In this document: positions 34,831 through 45,900 of the stretch, one piece after another
Layout: every line of letters begins with the position of its first letter
How positions within the stretch are numbered: the first letter of the stretch is position 1
From: Flabesymbios commensalis
Lineage: Eukaryota > Annelida > Polychaeta > Terebellida > Flabelligeridae
Direction: 5' to 3'
DNA: 64,000 nt
Assembly: GCA_964017125.1 (NCBI GenBank)
Contig: OZ024908.1
Coordinates: forward strand, 83,596,599 to 83,660,598
Position numbers and translations under genes: made by a program
The notes under the pieces: model-generated
The model's database searches: none
The model's input: the letters and a program-made list of their open reading frames with translations, nothing else
Told to the model about the DNA's origin: nothing

Positions 34831-37830
34831 CAATTGACTACAACGTTTTATCGAATTACAATGTCACTTAAAAGATCATTTGTGCCAAAAAGTGACGTAA
34901 AGCAATGATTTACTACTACTCTACTACCTTGTCTACCCTCTAATATACATGTCCATGTATACACTTTTAGAGACAGTAGTTTGAGACAGTGTGTAATATG
35001 ATAGGCCTATCATACGAATAATTATACTAACAATACCAAAATGTGTACTGTTCCAGATTGAATTAAACAAATTTTGCTTTTGAAAATGTTTTTGCAAACA
35101 AAAAACTTTAAATAAAATAATTTATTTCAAGTCGAAAAAAATGATACATATACGTAAATAGGCCTAGATAGATTTATATAGCTACAACACTTACAACAGT
35201 TATTATAAGCTTTCATTTAGTCTAATGACGATCTGAAAGCCTATAATAACTGAATTGTTGGATATTATGCATATTGATTTTCAGCATTGATATATATGTT
35301 AAAAAAATATTTTGCTATTAGGTGGGATTTACGGGAGGAATTTAAAAATCGAGCAGATTAAAAATCAGAAAAAGAACTGCCGGTAGGTGCTAAGATACTG
35401 ACTGTTCCGGCCAAATGCGATTTTAAGCAATATGTTAATGATACTCCATGATGTCTCTCTCTCTAAATTTTTTCTTGACCCACTCTATTTTTCAAATTCC
35501 AGTTGACAGTTTTTTCGTCTTCTCTTGCCACATTAGGTCTACATTTGTTCTGCAACTTTACATGTAAAGTGTTTCTGTCACGCCGCTTTCTGTTCTCTGT
35601 TGTTTTTCTTTGTAGTTTCTTTAATTGTTTTCATGTGCGGTCATATTTCTACTATTAGTCTGCATGGTCTCCTTTTCTCGCTATTTTTTCCTCTGATGAA
35701 TTCTCAGTCTTTTTTTTACCTTATGATGGTACACTGCTATCTCAATTTTTCTGTCCGGCAATTTGATTTACTGTTCTATTTATTTTTCTTTAGTCAGTGT
35801 TGTTACAATTTATTTTTCGGTAGGCCTACTGCTTTCCTTTGATTTTCCATAGGCCTACTGTGGTTGCAATCATTACTATTTCTACCATCTCATTCTTGTT
35901 TTCTACCATGGACCCCTCTTTGTTACTGTTACTTTATTTGCTGGTGAGTCCCAAGTTATAGGCCTATTCATATACATTATTGTTAATGTGACAACATGCT
36001 CTCTTTGTCTTCTACTTCCTTCTATGCTTAAAATAGTCATCTTTATATAGCTCCATCTGGGCCACTCTGGCCATTTCCTGATATACATATTATTGTTACA
36101 TGGAGCAACATGCTATTTTTGTATTCTACTTCCTTTTATGCTTAAATAGTCATTTATCTTTATATAGCTTTTTGGTGACACTCTGGCCATTTCCTGATAT
36201 TTTTTCGTATGGGATACCGTTAATGATTGTAAAATAATCTAGGTAAAATTAAAATGCCAACGCGTGTTTTGCATTCCAATGCCATATATAGGTTTTAAAT
36301 ATTTACTATATTTGAGCACCGATTTTAATATATAAATTAGATCTTTTAAAAATGTCATAACAGAATAAATAAATTTGATGACATTGTGGATTGGGCTTGG
36401 GTTGCAGCAGAAAGCTCGTAATTTAAAAAAATAAAATAAAATAGTATGGCGTCGAACGGTGTATCAGAAAGAGCACCAATTATTCGCATATTTTGTAACA
36501 AAAAAATGTATAATCATTCTGATTATTTGCAAATAACTTGAAGTGGGAATTTTTTTGGGAAAAAATAAATTAGTGCAATCTATTCTTTTAGTAATACGTT
36601 TCAAAACATCACCCACTGCAGACTGAGGCATCCGATAATGTTGACAGGAGGCAAAGAGTAATAATGCATACACATATATTAAACACGAATAAAAATGCAT
36701 CACGAAAAGATATTATGAAAACATATTACCGTATTGAGAGTGAATAAAATAGTTTAACAGAAATGTGTCAAATAACTGGACTTAAATTACTTTCTTTCAT
36801 AACACATTTTGCAACGTGATTTGATTTCATTTCATATTTGCAATAAATGCTGATGAAATAATTTCAATTTTAATTTCAATTTTCTATTATGCACCTGTAG
36901 CATAAGTACTGCTTCCAGATAAATGTTGTAGCTTTTCATCTTCCCCCAAGATACCTGTGAAATTTGGTGGATTTTTTTTGTACATTATCAAAGTTAAACC
37001 ATTTGGCATGTAGTATTTTTTTTAAATTACAGCTCTCTTTTCACCAATTTTTTTTATATGGTCTACCGTGAAGCAATATTTTTATTACATGTCAATTAAA
37101 TAGTCTAACTTACAAAATATACAACAAAATTCCACCAAGTTTTCAGTGAGGTGAGCGAAGATGAAAAAATGAGCCACAAGAAATTTCACATATAGATTTA
37201 TTAATATTGACTGAGAAAATTGAAAAAAAAGGCTAGGCCCTACACTCATGCAGGATCTGGTAATCGGGGGGGGGGATGTCATCATATATTTCAATACTTT
37301 CCTCCTCTCTAATCACTTAGGACTTTGGTGACTATAAAACAGTTGAGATAGTTTATGTTGCAATTTGTGTGAGGTCATCTTATTTTGAATCATTACTATA
37401 CCCCTATACCCTTGTCACCTCCTTCTGAGGAGCAAAAATAATGAAGCGAACTGACTACTGTGCGAAACATAAGATGTGCCAGCACTCACCAGGTGGCGTG
37501 GAATATGCAAATATTTACTTTGGCGATAATGAGATGAGATCTGTGAATCACTGACGGATTCGATGGATACTCCTGATTTATCATCACTTACCGACGCATT
37601 TCAGGCACTAAATATGCAGGGTATAATAAAATAATGATAGCATTAACACATACGTGTTACATTAACTTAGTCTTGAGTTGTAGACCTCTAATTAGAGATA
37701 GAAAAAGCCAAGATGCCAAATCGGATGGTGAAAATAAAATAAAAATCTCCCGTCACTCAGCTGCTCATACTCCTAGCCGCTAAGCTGCTCATTGACATAC
37801 TAGTACTAATACTAGCCGAGCGCTATCAGT
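34830..37830. other. No recognisable gene; one 114-bp tandem duplication
   Basis: AT-rich. 35990..36103 and 36104..36206 are two copies of one unit (CAACATGCT, TTCTACTTCCTT, ATGCTTAAA, CTCTGGCCATTTCCTGATAT). Unrecognised small frames elsewhere. Short TCAGTGAC/GTCACTGA inverted words at 37828..37880. Confidence 0.45.
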
Positions 37831-37992
37831 GACACTGACTCACTGACTGATATTGTCTGTGTCACTGTCAGTGATAGCCGTGTATTACAACGGCCTATGC
37901 CCTTAATTTATTACTATGCGAGCGCAGCGAGCTGCTGATATAGCGCTATGACATTGACAGTGACTGATGAGTGATGTCAGTGCCCAGTGCGT

Positions 37993-40150
37993 CAGTTCGA
38001 AAATGCTAATTGGGAAGCTAACAGGCAACAAATTAGGAGCTGCTGGACCTCCTTTTCAAAAAAAAGTCCTAGCCGTTCTGTCAATGAAAATTGGTTGAAA
38101 CTAAAATCCGTCCTAAATCAATGCCTGGACAAATTTATACCAACCAAAATGACTTCCCCTCGGGAAAATCTACCTTGGCTATCCAAATCACTTCTCGCAT
38201 CTATTCGGAAAAAAACATCTCTATATAATAAAGCCAAGCGTACGAATAAAGCTTACCTTTGGGCAAAGTAAAAATTATGTAAACGGCAGACCCAGCGTGC
38301 CATCAGGTCTGCCAGGTGGTCTTTTTTGAAAAACAAACTTTCTGAATCTTTAGCGCAAAAAAATTCAAAACCACTCTGGCGTTATATCAAATCAAAACGT
38401 CAGGATGGAAATGGTTTCTCTCCTTTGAAGGAAAACGGCCAGCTGCATTCAGATGGCAGACGTAAGGCCGAAATATTAAACTACCAATTTTGCTCAGTTT
38501 TTACCTCGGAAGACACCACAAATATACCTAAACTACCCGGACCACCGAATACTGAAATGCCTAAATTTGAAATTACTGTTCAAGGTGTAACTAAATCACT
38601 CGAGGGTTTAAACGGCGGGAAGGCACCCGGACCAGACGAGCTCCCGAATCTGATTCTGAAGAATGCTGCCAACAAAATATCTCCCTTTCTTAAAATTATT
38701 TTTGATCAATCTCTACAGACGGGCAAATTACCAGATGACTGGGTAGAGGCTAATGTTGCCCCAGTCTTCAAAAAAGGGGTTCGGCACTCTCCGGCAAACT
38801 ACAGGCCGATATCCCTCACATGTGTTTGTGCTAAATTACTCGAACACATCATTTGTAAACAAATTATGTCCCATTTTTCAGAAAACAAAATTTTAACACC
38901 TGTACAACATGGCTTTCGCTCAAAACACTCATGCGAAAGCCAGCTTTTGATTACAACTGATGAATTTATTCAAAATTTTGAAGGCAAGACACAAACAGAT
39001 GTTGTTGTCTTAGATTTTAGTAAGGCCTTTGACGTTGTCCCCCACCAATGCCTCTTACACAAACTCGACCACTATGGAATTCGGGGAACAACTCTTAATT
39101 GGATTCAAAATTTCTTAACCAATAGAACCCAAAAAGTAGTAGTTAATGGCAGCTCTTCAGAATCAGCCCGTGTAAAGTCCGGTGTGCCCCAGGGTACTGT
39201 TCTCGGACCCCTACTTTTCTTGACCTACATTAATGACCTCCCTTCCACGGTCTCGTCGCAGGTTCGTCTCTTTGCAGATGACTGTCTCCTGTATCGCCCG
39301 ATAAAATGTCGGGCAGATCAGGAGAAACTGCAGAGAGACCTATCTGCGTTACAGGACTGGGCAGATCGATGGGGGATGTGCTTCAACCCCTCGAAATGCT
39401 CAGTCCTGAGGGTGTCCAGACCAAAATAAAAAAAACCTGGAATTCCAGTACACCCTGAAAGGTGAAACATTAGAAAATGTTTCATCAACACCATATCTTG
39501 GTGTTTGCCTTAGCGAGACTCTGGAATGGGAGGCCCACATTAACAAAATTACAAGTAAAGCAAATTCCACCCTGGGCTTCCTTCGGAGGAACCTGAAGGC
39601 ATGTCCCCCTAAATTAAGGGAAACTGCCTATTTCTCCCTGGTCAGATCATCCTTAGAATATTCTTCAGCAGTTTGGGACCCCTTTAGACAAAAAGACATT
39701 GATAAATTAGAAAAAATTCAAAGAGCAGCAGCAAGATTTGTCACCCAAAATTATAGACAAACAGCCAGTGTGACATCTTTTATTCAGAACTTGGGCTGGA
39801 CTGACTTGAAAACAAGACGAAAAAATTCTAGGCTTTTATGTATGTTCAAAATTTTAAATGAGTTAGTTGAAATTCCTATCAATGACCGTTTAATCCCAGC
39901 AGATAGAAGAACACGTGGTGGGCACAATCAGGCTTATAAACACATCAGAGCTAACACCACACTGGGACAAAATTCTTTTTGGCATCGAACTATCCCTGAT
40001 TGGAATTCTCTTCCGGCAGCTGCCATAGAATCGAAAACTGTGGCAGCATTCAAGAGTCAGCTGGTCGACTAGATCTGCCAGCCTCTTTCCCCCTCTCCAG
40101 CCTGATACTCCACAATGGAGGGCTGCTGGAGTATTTACTCAAAGTCAAAG
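37993..40150 (+). mobile_element. 5'-truncated LINE, CR1/jockey-type
   Basis: About 690 codons of ORF2 remain. The endonuclease domain is missing, so the copy is 5'-truncated. Frame 1 runs from about 37993 to 39427. It carries linker sequence, GGKAPGPDELPNLILKN, motif A VVLDFSKAFDVV, motif B SGVPQGTVLGPLLF and motif C LFADDCLLY (near 39271..39297), with both catalytic aspartates present. An in-frame TAA at 38269..38271 falls where the family usually has tyrosine. At the A-run 39428..39435 the frame shifts to frame 2, which carries YLGVCLSETLEWEAHI, TLGFLRRNLKACP, LEKIQRAAARFV and WNSLPA and ends with TAG at 40070..40072. A short stem (ATACTCCA/TGGAGTAT, 40105..40134) closes the 3' end. Two lesions only, so a fairly recent copy. 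Confidence 0.88.
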
Positions 40151-40157
40151 TCAGTGT

Positions 40158-40226
40158 CAGTGACTGATGCCAGTGGCAGTGGCACACTGTCAATAACAGT
40201 GTGCCACTGGCATCAGTCAGTGACTG
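40158..40226. repeat. Hairpin just 3' of the LINE
   Basis: CAGTGACTGATGCCAGTGGC is mirrored by the reverse complement ending GTCAGTGACTG around TCAATAA. TCAGTGAC words also lie just 5' of the LINE (37830..37985), so the LINE sits in a locally repetitive target. Confidence 0.65.
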
Positions 40227-40229
40227 TCA

Positions 40230-42396
40230 TTTGACCACATTCCACAGTTTTCACTGAGCAAGAAAAATGCTGTGCTAGATCAAAATCTGAGCTAAATTAT
40301 AAAAACGACTAAAAGATGGCAGGGTCATTCCATGTCAAATCAACCAGGGGTCCCTGGGTGACCACCTTAGAAATTTTTTTAAAAATTACCAAATTTACTA
40401 TAAGTATAACATAAAAAAAGTGCAAAATTTCAGCTCAAACAAGACAATAGTTTTAAAGATATGCCTTTTTTAATGTGGTGGGGGGGGCGCTTTAATTTCC
40501 GTGTCAATTTTCGCACATCAATTTTGGGTCTGTGTTTCAAGGTCTATTACTTTTGATCTATAACAGATAGAGCTATTGAATTTTCAGGATCTGTTTATCT
40601 CCCATTCTGCTTCCAAAATATGTAATCATAGCAATAAAGTAGTTAAGTCTCTGTTCCAAAGATAAATTACAAATTGAGGATTTCACAAAATGAATTTTTA
40701 AAGGGACCCGTTGGGATGAGATATTTTCAAGGCAGTGGCTAATCGTACGTGATTCTTCATAATGTAACTCTATGGGCAGCCTCGTTTACGAAATGACGAG
40801 CTCCCATTGACTCCCATTATAACTTTCCCGTACGAATAGCCACCCCGTATTTTCAATGTTGTCAATTTTGAAAATTTAACTTATATGAAGCTATATAGCC
40901 TACTGATCTGAACTAAAAATACAAAAAAGTCAAAAAACAATTTTAAAGCACTGAAAAAGAGTGAAATAGATATATTTCCAAGTCGTATATTGCCATGTTA
41001 TTGCCATGTTAAGATTTGGAATAATATCAAATCCAAAAATACTATTTCATATAATTTTGTCCTTTATATATTTAATTCACGACAGTACCTTTTGGCTGTT
41101 AGTGATATACATTGTATACTGAAGTAAAATGAATCTTTTTTTTTGTTGTATCTCACATTCTGAAGATATTACTGCACTTGCACACACAAACAAAATGTAT
41201 ACATAATTAGAGGGAATATAAGCCATCGGCCTTACTCTTCACTTTCTGTTATATACTATTATCTGATTATTGTTATATGTATATGTATGTTTCAGATAAT
41301 AAACTTTATTATTATTAAATGGTAATGTATCTACTTTTAGACCACTGCACAGTCAAAACTAATTTCTGAAATCTATTTGTTTTGCAATACTATATATATT
41401 CATAGTCATTTCACTGTCACTATTTCAATTTCCATGGCTTTTTCCGTCACTCGGTTAACGAATAACGATGATGCAAAATGTCTATGATGGGAAAGTCTCA
41501 TTCAAAGCGAAAGTGAAACGACCTCTGGTCAATGACAATGTGGAGCGAAATGGCAATGATGCAAAACATCTGGAAAGCGTAGTCAGAACTGCAGTAGGCC
41601 AAGTAGGTCTACTAGTAGTTAGCAAAAGCCACCCTCCACAACATGTTGCAGAAACATAGTGGAGGGTGAGATCCTTCCAACTAATCACCTGCTAATGAGC
41701 AGCTGATGATTGTCTATAGACAGTATAGTCACAGTCACATTAACTTCCGTTTTCCGCCAGATTCTCAGTCAATTTTCATGAAATTATGCAGGCACCACTA
41801 TTTCCTAATTCTAGTCCCCCGCCAGTAGTGAGTATTTTAAAAGTTAGACCTTTTCTCTGCATGTTAAATGTTAACTAAATGGTCAATGCAATGGGGGACT
41901 TAAAATTGATATTAATTTCAACCAATTTAATGGGTTTATAGGGTCAGTGACGTGTAATTAGCAATTTACTACATCCTGTACATGTCAAATGGTCTAAACT
42001 TTTGATCTATACAATATTTTCAACGAAGTGGACCTGTGGCCGCCTAAACCATATACACTGATTGGCTGGCCGGCGATTGCGCTGAAAAGGTTCAGTGATA
42101 ACTTATTTAAATTGGATTGAACCATTGAGTCAGTGTCTCCAATTCCTTATTGATACATAATTCATTCAAGTCGTGATAACCTGAACAATACATGTCATGT
42201 ATAAATTTTTTTGATTCATTGCTGAAGATTTATCTCCTGTCAGTTCCATCAAAGCATTTGGTTTAGTTGACTTTCCTGACTGAAAGCCATATCAACTATC
42301 ATCTGATCATTAAGATTTAACTGAAATTATCTATATAATTATCTAATGTTTTACAAAATGATTTGCTTTCAGTTTCAGCTTCTTAATTGAGCAAAA
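40230..42396. other. Intergenic; one dispersed repeat
   Basis: 40640..41000 is a copy of the TATATGAAGCTATATAGCC repeat. 41280..41320 ends in AATAAACTTTATTATTATT, like a LINE or SINE tail. I see no exon with splice signals. Frames at 41468..41688 are unrecognised. Confidence 0.4.
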
Positions 42397-42732
42397 ACAT
42401 GTGGTGTCAGATCACAGGCACCTGAATCGTTAATATAAACATGTGGTGTCAGATCACAGGCACCTGAATCGTTATTATAAACATGTGGTGTCAGATCACA
42501 GGCACCTGAATCGTTATTATAAACATGTGGTGTCAGATCACAGGCACCTGAATCGTTATGATAAACATATGGTGTCAGATCACAGGCACCTAAATCTTTA
42601 TTATAAACATGTGGTGTCAGATCACAGGCACCTGAATCGTTATTATAAACATGTGGTGTCAGATCACAGGCACCTGAATTGTTATTATAAACATGTGGTG
42701 TCAGATCACAGGCACCTGAATCGTTATTTTTA
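42397..42732. repeat. 42-bp minisatellite, 8 units, upstream of BORCS8
   Basis: Units start ACATGTGGTGTCAGATCACA at 42397, 42439, 42481, 42523, 42565, 42607, 42649 and 42691, exactly 42 bp apart. 42 is a multiple of three, so an open frame crosses it, but there is no start or splice context and I reject it as coding. It ends about 200 bp before the proposed BORCS8 start codon, so it may lie in the promoter or 5' UTR. Confidence 0.95.
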
Positions 42733-42930
42733 AAGGTTCAAATGTTGTTTAGATCAGTAATTTAAAATCTTGTTTTTCAATCAATCAATGAGTTTGTTCC
42801 AGTTCAATTAATTAGGAACTGACTGATAATAAATAACCACAGGTCGCCAACTTAATATTCACACCCAGGAGCATGAGGAGGCCAGTATGTGACCATTACA
42901 GGCTGATGACGTCCCGGGACCTCGCTGACA

Positions 42931-42955
42931 ATGTCAAGGTTAGCCTATTCCTCAG
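42931..42955 (+). CDS. BORCS8: BORCS8 coding exon 1 (proposed)
   Basis: ATG at 42931 with A at -3, eight codons (MSRLAYSS) and one base of the ninth, then donor CAG|GTGACG. Chosen because its phase fits exon 2 exactly and no in-frame ATG exists in exon 2. The donor is only fair, and another upstream first exon is possible. Confidence 0.5.
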
Positions 42956-45900
42956 GTGACGCAGAGTTGCCGGCCCTGTTTATTGCCATTCTCTAATCAA
43001 TCAGCACTGGAACAATTAGATTGATTGATTGGTTGAAAAACAAACTATTTTAAATAAGCCTGATAAAACGACATTTTAACTTCAAATAACAATACATGCG
43101 CTTGTGGTCAGATCTAAACCAATGCATAAATTTGTTGAAATATATTTCTTAGAAATTATGAGCTAGTCATGTGCTCCATCAAATGTATTATTTATTTTGA
43201 TTTTTTGAATATTTATTAATCACAGGGCAACGACTTTTTGCTGAGTCGTCGGGCAGCACAGACTTGGACCACAAAACAAAAAAAGGTAAGACCATATGTA
43301 GAGTTGGTTGTTATCTTTTTCATTATCCCTTTCAGCGCGGGTCCGTCTTTATATATTAGAATCTAATGTCATTCTGATGTCTGTTGACGTCAGATTTTGG
43401 CGTCTAAAAGACGGTCCTCGCACTGAAACAAATAAAACTATTTATACTTTAGACCCATAACATAGGTATTCAAATGTAGCGGAAAGAGCTAACTAAGGCA
43501 GGATGATTTCAAATTTTCATGGTTTATGCAAAAAAAAATTGGCGTTGTAAGAGTTAAAGACATGTCAGTGGATATCAAGAGCTCTAAATTTGTATTCATT
43601 TTACAATGCATGTACATAATTTTATGTAAAAAATCACTATGGTAACAGAAATACAGACTTGTTATGGTCTATACCAGTGTTAAATTAACATTTGATCGAT
43701 TGATTGATCAACTGATTTATTGACTGAAATGGATGGACTGATTAGTTGGTTTAGTTAAGTGAATCACAGAAATAACCAATGACTGATTGAAGGCAAATAA
43801 AAAAGATGGCTGAGTTGGTGTTCAACATTGCTATTTTTTTGTAATATTTCAGTTTCAGATAGGCTTTCAGAAAATTTGCACATTATTGCAAATGAACCTT
43901 CAGTGGCTTATTTCCGTGTGCAAGAGCATGTGCGAAAATCACTGCCTCAACTTGTAGAAAAACGGGTGAGTTTGCTGATTATTCATGTTATTTGGGGTTT
44001 TGTTCAACTCATTCTAACACAGTTTATCAAGCTGGCCTGCTAGCCCTGTAGATATATATGTATACATTATCCCTTATGCCGGTATCTTATTTAACAAAGT
44101 ATACTGTATGAGTAATTTTCACCCACTTGAAGTTGTGCGTCGCAGCAGTGAGACATAACTTCATGTGGGTGTAAATTACTCATAGTTGTTCAATATGAGA
44201 CCAACTATTTGCAAATCTTGATGTTTAAACACTCATTTCATCGGATTCAAAACGACTGATCGTGGCAGTTCAGGTGTCACCACATTATACATAACATTTT
44301 GCATACACACAACACTATATAGCCATTTCTTGAAAAAATTTAGCAACATTTATTCTTCAAAAATAAAGAAACATTACTTATCCTGGTAAATTTATTAATT
44401 TTAATTTTCAGCCACTTTAAGTTGTGTCTCGCTACTGCGATCCACAACTTCAAATGGCTGAAAATTACTGTCGATATGTGTTTAATTTGACACCACACAT
44501 TTGCAAATTTCGATGTTCAAACACCCATTTCATTGCCAATACCAGTGATTTAATCAAATAATAAAACAGATTTAAAACGACTATACTCGTGATTAGCAGG
44601 CAAAGGGTTAACAAAGGGTTAACAGGTTAATCATGTTAGTGTGAAGTGTTCTGCCATGTACACCACAATCAGAAATATAGATTTATGTTGTGTGATGATA
44701 TTAACCCTTTAAGCGCTATGAATCAAGACTATAACAGTTTTTAATCAGTATTATTATGCAATCAAATCATAGGGAATGTGTGTTTAACCCTTTAACCCCC
44801 CATGATGCATTAGAGCATCATTTTACATCCCTGAAAACAGACTTAATTTTCCTACAACTAAGAGTTTTTGAACCAAAATTTCCAAGTCGAGAATTGCGGC
44901 AGCAATTCGCGGCTTGTAGTGAATGAAGATGACAATGGTAAATTCAGGCTTGAAAGGGTTAAACATCAAGATTTACAAATGTTTGATCTCAAATTAGACA
45001 AATTTGGGTCATTTTCGCCCTCTTGAAGTTGTGGGTCGTGGTAGCGAGACACAACTACAAGTGGGTGGAGATTTAATATACAATGTAATTATCCATGCTC
45101 ATTTATTAGGGCCTAGGGGTGGAATGAATGATTGGTGTTTTGGACAACCTTTGCAAAACATAATAAAATCATATGCTGAGCTGGGCCAGGTTAGCCTATA
45201 TATGCACTATATAATATATGGACTATATATTAACACATGCTGTTACCAGCGCCACACCAACGAGCCCTTTGGGCGAGGCGCTGGGTTATCTGTACTGATT
45301 TGTTTTGTGCACGTGCACGCGTGCACCCTGTTTTCTATAGTACGCCACTGATGAGCCGGTGAGTTTCTGGCCGGCTAATTGACCTAGATCAACTGGATAA
45401 CCCAGAGCCCTCTCGTGCCGACAGGGAGAGACTGCTCTGGTCACAGAATGATATTAACAGTGTAGGCCTACAACTGCAATATTTTGTTTGTGTAGCTGGG
45501 AATTTAATCATCAATTCCACATGTTACACCTGCAATTTAAATTAAAAAAACAATGATATAATTCACAATTTAATGGGTTAAAAATCTGAAAATGAAATAG
45601 CAGCATAAAATATTTGATTCATTTTATTTCATTAATAGCATGAAGTAGAAGACCTGCAAGGCCAAGTGATGGGGAGGTGTTTTGACATGGATTATGCCAT
45701 CAAGTTAGTACATCTAATGTCACGTTCAGTTCAAAATCTACTTCTTAAGTTTCTAGAAAAAATATAACAAAAATAGTTGGAGAAGAAAAGAAATGCCCAT
45801 CGAACCCCTGGTGGATGTTGATGCCAGGAAAACACCAAGTCTGGTTGAGTATCGTTGGTAACGATACTCAACCAGATCTGATGTTTTTCTGGCAAAAACA

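Noticed and set aside
37993-40150. LTR retrotransposon or retrovirus
   Set aside because: The reverse transcriptase is of non-LTR type and no LTRs, protease or integrase are seen. No LTR element was recognised anywhere in the window.
42443-42733. 96-residue frame of a repeated VSDHRHLNRYYKHV-like unit
   Set aside because: The 42-bp minisatellite is a multiple of three. No start context, splice sites or sequence outside the repeat supports a protein.
42931-42955. Alternative reading of the first exon ending at CAAG|GTTAGC
   Set aside because: The phase would bring a stop early in exon 2. The CAG|GTGACG donor keeps the frame open.
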